DNA of 20,601 bases from Chara braunii (GCA_003427395.1 BFEA01000726.1:292335-312935); one strand, 5' to 3'. Positions 1 to 9,604 are shown, counted from the first letter of the stretch. Notes: generated by a model from the sequence alone, not told the origin. Made by a program: numbers and translations.

Positions 1-184
1 AGAACGTCCGCTAGAGCTTGGACCCAAGTCACAAGTTTCGACGTGCGAGAGAGAAAACTTTCAAGTACCCGCTAAGATGTATACGCAACTTGGCCGAGCT
101 CGTAGGGGAGCCCGGACCCGAAAGAGCTCAGACTAGACCTCCGCTATTTCACCTAGCAGCGCCAGTAAAACCCCGCAGTCAACG

Positions 185-770
185 ATGCGGGTGAGCGCAT
201 AGGCGAGCCCGAACTTGCGGGTGCGCAGGAGCTCGGACAAGAGTATCACTGTCTCAATCAGTAGCGACAACAGAAAGACAACCAAAAGAACGAATGGATA
301 ATGCGAGTGAGCGAATGATCTCGTAAGTGCGCAAGAGCTTGGATGAGAGCCTCGTTGTCCGAGCCGGCCCCGGCGAGACAAAGACAATCGAAAGACCGAG
401 TGCAAAAATGCAAGTGCTCTCATAAGCAAGCTCGAAATCGCAAGTGGTCCAAGCTCCGATGAGCGTCTCACCGTTTCGACCAGGAGAATAAATGCGTAAC
501 GCGAGCGAGCACTTAGGCAAGACAGAACTCGCAAGTACTCGGAAGCTTAAATGCGAGTCTCGCAGCCTCAACCAAAGTAACGAACATTTGAGACGTAAGC
601 GCGCGAAAGTCTCACTGTTTTACAAAGTCAATCGAAAAAACGAATTCGAGAGTGCACAAAAGCTCAGATTGAGAGGTTTACCGTTTCCATCAGAAGAACG
701 AATGGCAGAAGAATAAATGTGTAATGCGAGTGAGCACTTAGGCAAGCCCGAACTCCCAAGTACTCGGAAG
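185..770. repeat. Degenerate satellite-like array, left part
   Basis: Imperfect repeats of short modules such as gcgagtgagcac, aggcaagcccgaactc, gtgctcggaagctc and gagtctcaccgtctcgacc recur through this stretch. Equivalent positions are about 225 bp apart here (ggaag at 541 and 766). The modules themselves seem to be about 85 bp long, but spacing is irregular. The same modules reappear from 3309, so this is one array split by an insertion. Bases 1-185 look like more diverged material of the same kind. Open frames here are short, overlapping and present on both strands, so they are taken as non-coding. Confidence 0.7.
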
Positions 771-1149
771 AAGAGAGTATTCGTGAAAACCAAACAAATG
801 TTGAAAACCAAACAATCTTTATAGACCGGAGAAAACTAAATTTTTTCCACTCATTTTCACTCCGCTGGTGCTACTTTTACACGTTGTATGCCGCACCTAG
901 TGAAGAAAAACATACCAAATCAAGACTCATGTTAGGAGAAGGTGATTAGTGAGACGAAAGCTTGTCCACGGAGCCTCATTTTTATCACATACAAAAGCAG
1001 GTCAACAAGTGATCCCAAAAACTGCTTGTAGTCGAGAAATGAATTCTTTGCTTTGCTGAAACTGTGCAAATATGACAATTCATTCCACAATACTAGATAC
1101 CACTTATAAAGTTAGAGGAAAGTTAAGAAAACCCAGACTAGATAACAAT

Positions 1150-2000
1150 CACTCCAAAATGTATTGCGTTGTACGAAACGAGGACGTCTTGGCATATGCA
1201 CGTTTGGAGTCCTTTCATTAAAGAAGAAGAAAACAGATGCAGTTAAGGCATCCCGAATTTCGTTTGTAGTTCTATAAAGCAAGCGGCAAAGACACACTAG
1301 AAAAAAATAAAACAAAGAAGCACTCCGAAAATGTGCGTCCTTGTACCGAAGCCCGACATCTTGACGTTTGCGTATTTATAGTCCTATAAATTGAAAAACA
1401 AAAAACCATGTCAGCTTCGGAATTCTCCATTCGGTTTATAGTTCTATAAACCATGACGCACAAACATGCGAGAAAAAAGAAAACAAAGAAGCACTCCGAA
1501 AATGTGCGTCATTGTATCGAAGTCAGACATCTTGACATTTGCGTATTGATAGTCCTAAAAAATGGAAAGCAAAAAGTCATGTCAGCTTTGAAATTCTCCA
1601 TTCCGTTTATAGTTTTATAAACCATGACGCACAAACATGCGAGAAAAAAAAGAAACAAAGAAGCACTCCGAAAATGTACGCCCTTGTACCGAAGCCAGAC
1701 ATCTTGACATTTGCGTATTGATAGTCCTAAAAAATGGAAAGCAAAAAATCATTTCAGCTTTGAAATTCTCCATTCCGTTTATAGTTTTATAAACCATGAC
1801 GCACAAACATGCGAGAAAAAAAAAAAACAAAGAAGCACTCCGAAAATGTACGCCCTTGTACCGAAGCCAGACATCTTGACATTTGCATATTTATAGTTTT
1901 ATCAATTGGAACGCAAAAAACCATCTCAACTTTGGAATTCTTCATTCCATTTATAGTTCTGTAAACTGTGAAGCACAAAGACGAGAAAAAAAGACGAATG
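1150..2000. repeat. 172-bp tandem satellite, about five copies
   Basis: The landmark aacaaagaagcactccgaaa recurs at 1311, 1482, 1654 and 1826, spacings of 171-172 bp. A more diverged copy starts near 1150 (cactccaaaatgtattgcg) and the last copy decays after about 1960. Central copies are most alike and edge copies most diverged, as in arrays homogenised by unequal exchange. Each unit has a dyad of the type tttatagttttataaa near the accatgacgcac motif and a second, decayed one (gatagtcctaaaa) about 60 bp before it. The small ORFs crossing the array are artefacts of the repeat. Confidence 0.85.
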
Positions 2001-2536
2001 GTGACATCATTTCTAACCCGCAAGAATGAAGCCTAAGGGTCAAATCTTTGGAAAATGACCTAATTCACTTTGAAATAAATCTCCACAATCGTTGCTTCTT
2101 TAAAAAGAGTGTCTCGCCGATGTTTCTGCGTTGAGCGGAGGGCACACGCGCGAAGCTCGTGAACGGCTGTGAAAACTGAATTCGTGAAAACTTAACAAAA
2201 CCACAAAACCTAACATTTTTTTTATAAAATGAAAAAGTAAAAGTCAAACTGTTATTTTTGACACATAAAAGATATCGTTTTTAACTACTTCCCAAGAAAG
2301 GAGGCAAAAAAATAGGCAAAAAGTCTGGCGATTCTCAAAATGTGCCAGAAAATCCTTTCCTGCAAAGAGCATGTTATAGGACTATAAGTCATTCTCATTA
2401 GATTGACAAAAAACATAACTCAAACAAGACAACCTTTAACGACTACAAGGCGAACCCGAAAGATGTTAAAAAAAACAGTTTCAGTGAATACTCATTTACA
2501 GAACTATAAGTCGTTTTCGGCAGTTTGGTAAAAACC

Positions 2537-2905
2537 ATATTCTGCGAAATAGAGTGTATAGAGCTTTAAATTAATATAACTTCATTTTTAAGTTAACTGT
2601 AAAAACCTTGTCAAAAAATATATGTTATGTAAAAAAAGATTTAAAAACAACATTTCTCTGGGAGAAATCTTCAAATTCCTAGCCAACGATGATTTAAAAT
2701 TAAAAATTAAAAAAAAATTTAAAAACATCATATTCTGCGAAATCGAGTTTATAGAATTATAAAATAATATAACTCCATTTTTAAGTTAACTGTAAAACCC
2801 TTGTCAAAAAATATATGTTGTGTAAAAAAAGAATTAAAACAACTTTTGCCTATGGGACATCTTCAAATTCCTAGCCAACGATGATTTAAAATTAAAAAAT
2901 AAAAT
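2537..2905. repeat. 193-bp tandem duplication
   Basis: atattctgcgaaat occurs at 2537 and 2730, 193 bp apart. The following sequence is repeated with modest divergence, including ttaagttaactgtaaaa, cttgtcaaaaaatatatgtt and cctagccaacgatgatttaa. It is AT-rich and non-coding. Each unit starts just before a tatag-x-ttataa type dyad. Confidence 0.85.
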
Positions 2906-3256
2906 CCGTCCATGTATGAGAGAACATATCCAAGCGAATGTATTCGTGAATAGGATTATAGGAGAGNATGTGTGCGTATTTGGGAAACCCCCGAATAGGT
3001 TCGTCGTGCTACATACCTTATAGAACTATAAATATGATTTTTTTTAGTTAAACAAAATATTGTGATATTTCAGTTCCTGAATTAACGGTGCTTTGCAAGG
3101 TACNGATTTTTTGTAAAAAAACTTGTTTCTCTTCTCATCACTTCTAGTGGTTCTGAAAAAGTAGTTTTCTATTCGTTTTTTGCGGTTAATTTGCTTCACA
3201 TAAAATTTTGTTCATGTAGGAGGCCTGAAAAAAGTATTATCAGAATCTTTAAAAAT

Positions 3257-3300
3257 ATTCGTGCAAACCTAACAATTTATTTCGTTAGGTTTTCACGAAT
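3257..3300. repeat. Subterminal hairpin at the insertion's right end
   Basis: attcgtgcaaacctaac (3257-3273) pairs with gttaggttttcacgaat (3284-3300) with one mismatch, leaving a 10-nt loop. The right arm is also the element's terminal inverted repeat, so the end carries an inverted copy of itself. Confidence 0.7.
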
Positions 3301-3308
3301 TCTATAAT

Positions 3309-4075
3309 GGAAGCTCAAATGCGAGTCTCGCAGCCTCAACCAAAGTAGCTAACACTTGAGACCTAAGCGCGCGAGAGTCGCATGTTTCAACCAGCAGTGA
3401 CAACACAAAGACAATCGAAAGAACGAATTCACACTGCGGGAGTGCGCATAGACGAACCCGAACTCGAGAGTGCACAGAAGCTCAGATTGAGAGTTTCACC
3501 ATCTCCATCAGAAGAACGAATACATAAAAAGAGTGAGCACTTTGGCAAGTCTGAACTCTTAAGTACACCAAGCTCAGACGATAGTCTCACCGTCTCGACC
3601 AGAAGAACAAACGCGGGCAAGTACTCAGACAGACCTGCACTTGCACATGTGCGGAAGCTCAAACGAGAGTCTCGCAATCTCAACCAAAGGAACAGACGCT
3701 TGAAACGAATGACCAAACTCGAGCTCGTAAGCGCTCAAAGCTCAGGGGAGAGACTCGCGGTCTCCACCAGACGAACGAAGGCGTAACGCGGGCGAGTGCA
3801 TAGGCTAGCCCGAACCCTTAAATACATCAAGCTCGGATGAGAGTCTCACCGTCTTGACCATAAGAATGAAATGCGAGTGAGTACTCAGGCAGACACGTAC
3901 TAGCAAGTGCTCGGAAGCTCAAACGAGAGCCTCGCGGCCTCAACCGAAGGAACATACATTTGAAACGAATGCGCAAGCCCGAGCTCGTAAGCGCTCAACG
4001 CTCAGAAGAGGAACTTGCGGTCTCCACCCGATGAACGAAGGCGTAATGCAGGAGAGTGCCTTGGCCAGCCCAAAC
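3309..4075. repeat. Degenerate satellite-like array, right part
   Basis: This continues the array of 185-770. cggaagctcaaacgagagtctcgc at about 3652 and its relative at about 3912 are 260 bp apart, while the preceding pair (3309 and 3653) is 344 bp apart. These intervals fit a varying number of roughly 85-bp modules. From about 4075 the modules give way to C+T-rich sequence. Frames such as 3382-3786 exist only because the repeat is poor in stops. Confidence 0.7.
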
Positions 4076-4579
4076 TCGTCGAGGGCGCTCCACCCTTGTC
4101 GTTTCTTCCTTCCTCTCGCCCTCTCGGTCTCTTTCTTCATGTGCGGGCGAAGCATTCCGCACTCGTTCTCTCTCCCTCTCTTTCGCCCTCTCTCTCTCTC
4201 TCTCTTTCCTTCCCGTTCTAGCCCTTTCTCGTCCCTTCTTCTCCCGTCTCTTCTTCCCACAAACTCTTTGTTACGAACCTTAGGCGAGGCTGCACGGTGG
4301 TGTTCGTTGGCGCCTCGCAGCTCGACCGCGACCCCTCTCTCGTAAAGATTCTCTTCAGCGCTGCGCTACCCCCGAGTACCGCCGGTGTGCGGTGTGACCT
4401 GCCCGGGAAGTCCTTACGGTAGCTCCTCGACCATGATCGGACCTCTTGCGTCACAGGACAGGCAAGCCGCGACTCTCTCTCCACCCTTCTTATCGATTCC
4501 CCTCCCCCTCTTTGACTTCGGCCGCGTTCGCCCTCACCTCCTCCCTCTCTGTCTACAGCTCCGTCTTTCTTCCTCCGGC

Positions 4580-4651
4580 AATGGTCGTACGCCTCATCTC
4601 TCTCCATCTCTCTGTCTCTCCCTCTCTCTATCCGACGATGGCCGTACTCCT

Positions 4652-4689
<38 letters not shown>

Positions 4690-5040
4690 GTTGTGGCCGT
4701 ACTCCTTACCTTTCTCTCCCTCTCTGTTTCTCTCTCCCTCTCCCCGGCGATGGCCGTACTCCTTACCTCTCTCTCCCCCTCCGTCTCTCTCTCCCTCTCC
4801 CCGACGATGGTCGTACTCCTTACCTCTCTCTCCCCCTTTGTCTCTCTCTCTCTCTCCCCGGCGATGGCCGTACTCCTTACCTCTCTCTCCCCCTCCGTCT
4901 CTCTCTCCCTCTCCCCGGCGATGGCCGTACTCCTTACCTCTCTCTCCCCTTCCGTCTCTCTCTCTCTCCCTCTCTCCGGCGATGACTGTCCTCTTTATCT
5001 CTCGCTCCCCCTCTGTCTACTTCCCTCTCTCCGACGATCG
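4580..5040. repeat. 57-bp minisatellite
   Basis: gatgg(c/t)cgtactccttacc recurs at 4637, about 4692, 4749, 4806, 4863 and 4920, with a variant at 4981. Most spacings are 56-57 bp. The rest of each unit is tctctctccccctccgtctc-like. Because 57 is a multiple of three, frames stay open across it. The translated LSLSP/AVLLTSLSP repeats are not evidence for a protein. Confidence 0.9.
4655..4686. repeat. (CT)16 microsatellite
   Basis: This is an uninterrupted CT dinucleotide run inside the minisatellite region. It replaces the usual end of one 57-bp unit. Confidence 0.95.
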
Positions 5041-6545
5041 GCCGCAGTGCTTCGCTGTCTACTACGAGTGCAGAATACTGGCTCGTGCGTGCGCTGAGTG
5101 CCCACCTCTGTTCCCGTGCGCCTTGTGCGCAATGACTACATACGTCGGAGTCGTGTGCGACCCCCTTTCCCCTCTTCCCTTCTTGGCTCTTATAGTCCCT
5201 TCCCTTCCCCGTGTCGGTCCTCCCCTCCTTATATTCGTCCAATCTTCTTGCTTCCCGCTTCTTCCACCTCCTTCGTTACACCTTCCTAGTTATCTTGCCA
5301 ACATTTTGCCAATTTTTTTGTTTTCCTCTGCCACACTTTCGCCATCCTTCCTCGCGCCCTCTACTCGATTCCCCACTTTTCAAATGGGTACTTCCTTGCG
5401 CTGCGATCCTATCTTCTCCCCATCTTGCCCAATCACTGCAATTTCCTTTGTCGTTTGCGAATTCAAAGTTGCCCTGGTTCTGGTACACCCGTATTCTCCC
5501 CTTTCTCATTCTTGCCCGCTGTGCAGCTCATTCCCGACGACAAGCCCCGCCCATTCGTCTTCGCCATTCTTCCGCTAGTTCGTCCCTCTCGGGTTTGACG
5601 AACTCTGACTTTCGTCCGTTCGCCTTCCCTCCTAGTATGGTCCCAACATTCTTCTTATGACGGTTTTCAAGAACCGTTTTTGATAACAACGATTTTTTTT
5701 TTTTTTTGCCGCCCAAACTTCATACTCAGTATCGATTCCTGTTAGTTTCCTCATCGTGACTGCTTCGCGTGTCCCCTTTCGCTAGTTTTCTCCACCATAA
5801 AACATGCTTCTGCAAAGGCCGGCCCCCTTTCCCCTCTTCTGCGTCCCATCCATCCCAGGCTTCCCGTCACTCCGATTCGTTGGTCAGTGCGACCTTGGAT
5901 AAGAGTGCTCCCGGTCCTCTTTACACCGCCCTTCTCAACCTTCGAGTCGTGTCGTATGTCTTCAGCCGACGTGCGCGGAGGGTTTGTCAGTTGCGCCTTG
6001 ATTGTCGTTTCTTCCTGCCCAGCGAGCAAGCAATGTGCTCCCCCCCAATGTGCCTATTGTCTTAGGCGACTTCTCCGCTTGCCTAGATGCCTCAGGCTCA
6101 TAGGGCCGTCATCATCCGACCCTTGCCCTGACCAAGCCACGCGCCGAGCTCATCATGCCTCGTATACCAAAGTCTCGTCCTTCGATCACCAGAGCTCGAC
6201 AATTTTGAGTTATCCTTCTGGAAGTGTCATCGCTCGTCAAGCCTCTTCCCCCTCTCACTGTCAGTCCTATTTCTGCAGATGCGGAACCCAATGTCTCATG
6301 CCGCTCCGGTTGTAAGCCCACAACCCGTCTTCTCTGGACACCGGAGGTCCACGGACAGGCATAGCCAACCCCGCGAAGTAGCTTGACTGTGGTTGATAAT
6401 CGACTTACGGTTTCTTTCCAGGTCCCTGTCTCGAGCAACGATCCGTCGTCCATTGGCATAAAAAAAACTCCGTATTTTTGGATCTGCTTGCGCCAGCTAG
6501 CGACCATGGTCCGAACTTCCCTCTTCGCTCGTCCCGGAACTCCTT

Positions 6546-6736
6546 GAGCTGCAGCCTCAGTCACCACATCGATCCGGCCTCACGAGATCCTCCCTCGGCG
6601 TCTTCCATTACGAGTCCCTCGCAAGCCCCGGAACGTCCCTNGAGCTGCAGCCTCAGTCACCACATCGATCCGGCCTCACGAGATCCTCCCTCGGCGTCTT
6701 CCATTACGAGTCCCTCGCAAGCCCCGGAACGTCCCT
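6546..6736. repeat. 95-bp exact duplication around one N
   Basis: 6546-6640 and 6642-6736 are identical, starting gagctgcagcctcagtcacc, with a single N at 6641 between them. Perfect identity plus the N suggests two overlapping contig ends joined without merging. A very recent natural tandem duplication is the alternative. Confidence 0.9.
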
Positions 6737-7339
6737 CTCTCAGTAGCAACTGGTCTTGTGTAAGATAGGAGTATTCCGACCGTTTTCTCGTCGTCAAACC
6801 TGCGTCCTCACATGCCCCCTTCCCTCCGAATCTTTCGGGTTCCGTACCAAAGTCTGTCACCAACTCTCGATTCGTCTTCATAGGTATCGAAAACGCCGAC
6901 CTTTAGGGTCCGTTCGAGCCTGCTTGCTACCACGGGTTTGGGCCGTCACTCCAGCCAATTGAAGGGTTAGTATGAAGACCAGGATGCCCGAGGACATCCA
7001 AAAACACCATATCCACATGCACCCATACATCAACACCACGCAAAAACCGCAAAAAAAAGAAAAAAAAATTGTTTTCTATTTTAAAAAAAAAACTTCAGCT
7101 GGTATACAGCCGCCCGACAACCAGCCCACACCCCATTTTTCGCCGTCCCTAACGAGCCTTCCCGTAGCCCTCCTTTTTAACCTTTGCCCCCTTTCCCAAT
7201 TGTTACCCCTGCGAAGGCATCCCTCCTTTTTTCAAGGTTGGTTTTATATCGTACCCCTTGGTTAGATTGTGGTTGCTTTTCTCTCCTACTAGTTTTAACC
7301 GTATTGCCTAGTTACTGCACCCCTCATTCCCCACCTCAC

Positions 7340-7535
7340 GAACTATGATACATAACACACGGCGCACCCCTCCCTGAGACACTAGTCGCTTCTAACTATG
7401 GTACAATTTCTCTTTAGGGATCACATCTCATTGCTCCAATGATACAAGTTTTTCTAACTATGATACATTGCTCCAATTCTGGATCGTTGCCCCCCCTAAC
7501 CATGGTACTACATATGTTTCTCTGATTATGGCATA
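7340..7535. repeat. Recurring CTAACTATGATACA-like motif
   Basis: Variants occur at about 7341 (aactatgatacata), 7393 (aactatggtacaat), 7438 (aatgatacaag), 7456 (aactatgatacatt), 7498 (aaccatggtactac) and 7521 (gattatggcatat). Spacing is uneven (about 20-60 bp). The cluster lies immediately downstream of the integrase end in the element's direction, where the 3' LTR would be expected. Confidence 0.6.
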
Positions 7536-7564
7536 TCATTCTTCATTTTTCTCCCCAGACGATT

Positions 7565-7906
7565 TTATCCCCGTCTCTGTCTCCTCATCCTCCTCTCGCG
7601 CCTTTCTCTCTTTCGTTTTCTCTCTTCTCTCTCCCGTTTGATTCTCAAGGCCTTCCTTGAGGCGTTCCTTCTCTCCCTTAGNCTGTGTTTTTCTAACCGG
7701 TCAGTGTCACCGTCGTCTTCTCTAGGTCGTTTCTTTTTCCCCGGGGTCTTTTGAAGGGAAGGCTTNCGAACCTTGTACCCCTTCTTCNGCGGGCGAGGCG
7801 AGGCCCCTTGTCTGGAGGTCTCCCCCTTTTCGTNGGTGGTGGCCAATTTTGTGTCGAGCGCTTCCTTTCCTTTTNGTTTTGGCTCCTCCCCAATAGTCTC
7901 TCTCGA
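7565..7906 (-). CDS. Basic C-terminal tail, in frame with pol after a TGA
   Basis: Directly after the integrase stop (TGA at 7909-7907) the same frame stays open for about 113 codons. The product is strongly basic and charged, with Lys/Pro-rich stretches (KKRPRED) and an Arg/Lys/Glu-rich end (REREERKRKR). The last third looks helical and nuclear-localisation-like, but no domain is recognised. It may be the natural integrase tail cut off by a point mutation, or readthrough sequence. No ATG begins this segment, so independent translation is unlikely. Confidence 0.45.
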   Translation of the reverse strand, partial: SRETIGEEPKXKGKEALDTKLATTXEKGETSRQGASPRPXKKGYKVXKPSLQKTPGKKKRPREDDGDTDRLEKHXLRERRNASRKALRIKREREERKRKRERRERRMRRQRRG

Positions 7907-8401
7907 TCAGAAGATTTTGAGACGAGCCCCCTCGATAGGGTCCCGTAACCTACTCCCATCTAATTCCGTGAGCATGTACGTCCCCCCATCCAACCTCCTT
8001 AGGACCCTANAAGGCCCCATCCANCGATTTGCTAGCTTCCGGCTCCAGGTCTTTTCTAGTGACGAATCATACATTAATACTAGGTCGTTAACCCCTAGAG
8101 GCGCCTTTCGGACCCGCAGATTTTTGTCNCACCTGTCCTTTCCTTTCACCCTCTCTTTTNCGACATTCTCTCCTGCCTCGTTCAGACCGNCATCCAGTTT
8201 TTCGGCTATTTGCTGTATCCGTGCCTCCAACAATTCATCCCTAGTCATGTCGGTTTTCCACGAGACACTCGTCCAAGTGTCGACGTGGAATTCGATGGGC
8301 AGGGGACAATTCCGACCGAACCAAAGATTGTAAGGAGGGTAACCTGTACTAGATTTGACNGTAATATTATCGGCCCAAACCGCGTACCGCAAATACTTCG
8401 G
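7907..8401 (-). CDS. pol: Integrase C-terminal part with GPY/F module (pol fragment)
   Basis: This continues the integrase frame after an in-frame TGA at 8404-8402. It begins with the region between catalytic core and C-terminal domain (WADN, STGYPPYNLWFGR, a near-invariant Ty3/gypsy segment). It ends in a GPY/F-type module (WMGP-x-RV, then DGGTYMLTELDG), the DNA-binding C-terminal domain of gypsy integrases. No chromodomain is seen. The stop replaces a position where tryptophan (TGG) would fit between VEQ and PKYLRYAVWADN, so a G-to-A change is the simplest explanation. It ends at a second TGA (7907-7909). Confidence 0.85.
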   Translation of the reverse strand, partial: PKYLRYAVWADNIXVKSSTGYPPYNLWFGRNCPLPIEFHVDTWTSVSWKTDMTRDELLEARIQQIAEKLDXGLNEAGENVXKERVKGKDRXDKNLRVRKAPLGVNDLVLMYDSSLEKTWSRKLANXWMGPXRVLRRLDGGTYMLTELDGSRLRDPIEGARLKIF

Positions 8402-9604
8402 TCATTGCTCAACGCGACCCTTGCACCATTTCGCTAGGGCATCTACAAGCGTTTGGTGCCCCCCTTCTACTGGCGCATTGCTTTGGGGGTGATAAGCGGT
8501 CATATAGGCTGCCCCAATTCCTGCCCTCTCCAATAATACTTTAACCTTTTGGCTCAAGAACTCTGATCCCATATCCATGACTATCTTTCCGACACACCCG
8601 TACCACGTGATATACTCAAGGAGAAAATCGCTTACCTCTTCCGCCGTTTTCTTTTTAATGGCCTTTGCCTCTACNAATCTGGTGAGGTCATCACGGGTGT
8701 TGATTATATATCGAAGTTCGCCGACCCCTTTTGGCATGGTCACTAAGTCTACATGGACCTTCTCACCCAGAACCGTAGGAAGCGATGGGACTAAAGGTTC
8801 CTTGTATCGAACCGTCGCCCTCTTGTGGCAGGCCTCACACGTCGAATAATACTTTTCTAGTTCCACGTATTGCCCGTCCCACCAATAAAGCCTACGGACT
8901 TTGTCGAAAGTGCCCTTCACCCCTCTATGGCCTCCGTCGACCCCGTCGTGGAGTTCTTCTATGACCGCCCTTCTTTCCTCTGGGTCGCACAGTACCCTCA
9001 TGGGAATTGCGAACTTCGTGGGCCTCTTAAAAAGATGACCTCCTCGAAGGCAATATCCTAGCGCTTCTTGTTGGATTCTCTCGGTCCCTGCCTCCCTACC
9101 GTCCAAATATAGTCCTATGTCCCGATATTTCCAGTCATAAAGGTTAGCTTGAAAGGTCATCGGGGCTCCTTCCTCTTCCCCGCTGCTCACCGCTATTTGT
9201 GCCCTATTAGCGGCTACCTTCATTATCTCTTTTTTGGTCACCGTTACTGCTTCCTCCTTAAGTCTCAGTAGATCCTCCACACGAACGGGAAGCCGGGACA
9301 ATCCGTCCGCAACCTGATTTTTNGACCCCAATATCCTCTCGACCCTATAGTCGTAGAGCCTNATATGTATCATCCATCGAGCGATGGTTGGATCGNTCAG
9401 NGAGAAATCCTTTTGAAGGACTGCGGCGANTGNTGTTGGGTCCANGCTTAGGAGAAATCGTCGCCCGTATAGGTAANGGTGGAAAGCCTTCNGGCAATGC
9501 AGTACTCCCAATACTTCCTTTTTTAACTGGCTGTAATTCCGCTNAGAGGGGTTCAACGTCCTGCTCTCGAATCGCAATGNTCTCTCTTTCCCTTCTCCGT
9601 CCNT
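8402..9604 (-). CDS. pol: RNase H (most) and integrase zinc/catalytic core (pol fragment)
   Basis: The N-terminal third is Ty3/gypsy RNase H: FESRTLNPSxRNYSQ, KKEVLGVLHC with the catalytic Glu, YLYGRRFLL, and VADGLSRLP with the last catalytic Asp. Integrase follows. Its HHCC zinc site has His at 8948-8950 and 8926-8928 and Cys at 8837-8839 and 8828-8830. Its catalytic triad is Asp 8747-8749 (VHVDLV), Asp 8573-8575 (IVMDMGSEF) and Glu 8465-8467 (SNAPVEGG), the last two 36 positions apart as in D,D35E enzymes. The enzyme inserts the element's cDNA into chromosomes. It is in frame with the preceding segment but separated by a TAA at 9607-9605, and is cut before its C-terminal domain by a TGA at 8404-8402. 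Several residues are ambiguous because of Ns. Confidence 0.9.
   Translation of the reverse strand, partial: XDGEGKERXLRFESRTLNPSXRNYSQLKKEVLGVLHCXKAFHXYLYGRRFLLSXDPTXXAAVLQKDFXLXDPTIARWMIHXRLYDYRVERILGXKNQVADGLSRLPVRVEDLLRLKEEAVTVTKKEIMKVAANRAQIAVSSGEEEGAPMTFQANLYDWKYRDIGLYLDGREAGTERIQQEALGYCLRGGHLFKRPTKFAIPMRVLCDPEERRAVIEELHDGVDGGHRGVKGTFDKVRRLYWWDGQYVELEKYYSTCEACHKRATVRYKEPLVPSLPTVLGEKVHVDLVTMPKGVGELRYIINTRDDLTRXVEAKAIKKKTAEEVSDFLLEYITWYGCVGKIVMDMGSEFLSQKVKVLLERAGIGAAYMTAYHPQSNAPVEGGHQTLVDALAKWCKGRVEQ

Larger units (their letters stand above)
2178..3302. repeat. Inner pair of inverted ends (gaattcgtgaaaac)
   Basis: gaattcgtgaaaac at 2178-2191 is the exact inverted complement of 3289-3302. 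This gives a 14-bp terminal inverted repeat enclosing a 1.1-kb sub-block of the larger insertion. The left copy resembles the outer left end at 779. The sub-block may be a nested or deleted relative using the same right end. No flanking duplication was found for this inner pair. Confidence 0.4.
771..3308. mobile_element. AT-rich insertion with inverted ends, no coding capacity
   Basis: The satellite array stops at 770 after ctcggaag and resumes in register at 3309 with ggaagctcaaatgcgag, as in the uninterrupted copy at 541-560. GGAAG is present on both sides (766-770 and 3309-3313), as expected for a 5-bp target duplication. The ends carry a perfect 13-bp inverted match, attcgtgaaaacc at 779-791 against 3288-3300. 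The outermost eight bases match poorly. The interior is AT-rich with no plausible transposase frame, so a non-autonomous element is inferred. It holds the 172-bp array, a 193-bp duplication and many tatagttctata dyads. About 830-1150 and 2000-2536 are unique AT-rich sequence apart from those dyads. Superfamily is not assignable. Confidence 0.6.
4080..6300. other. Pyrimidine-rich region without supportable genes
   Basis: The plus strand is dominated by C and T, with runs such as ctctctctctc and cctcccc and a T-run at about 5692-5706 preceded by a small inverted repeat (acggtt/aaccgt, 5660-5677). The 397-codon plus frame at 4385-5578 and its companions encode Ser/Leu/Pro repeats in more than one frame. 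This is a composition effect, so I do not call them genes. Promoters cannot be judged. Confidence 0.55.
6301..7560. other. Non-coding stretch between pyrimidine tract and pol
   Basis: No credible gene is seen on either strand. It contains the 95-bp duplication (6546-6736), an A-rich stretch (about 7045-7092) and the TATGATAC-like motif cluster (7340-7535). If the retroelement has a 3' LTR it should begin near the purine-rich minus-strand segment at about 7541-7560 (ggggagaaaaa). The LTR's extent cannot be fixed because its partner is not in the window. Confidence 0.4.

Noticed and set aside
1311-1960. Regular repeats considered as a CRISPR array
   Set aside because: The whole 172-bp unit is repeated, with no unique spacers between short repeats.
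3382-3786. 134-codon plus-strand frame in the satellite array
   Set aside because: The translated sequence follows the DNA repeat and the opposite strand is open too; no protein features.
4385-5578. 397-codon plus-strand open frame rich in Ser/Leu/Pro
   Set aside because: It spans a 57-bp minisatellite and CT runs that stay open in several frames at once, with no domain.
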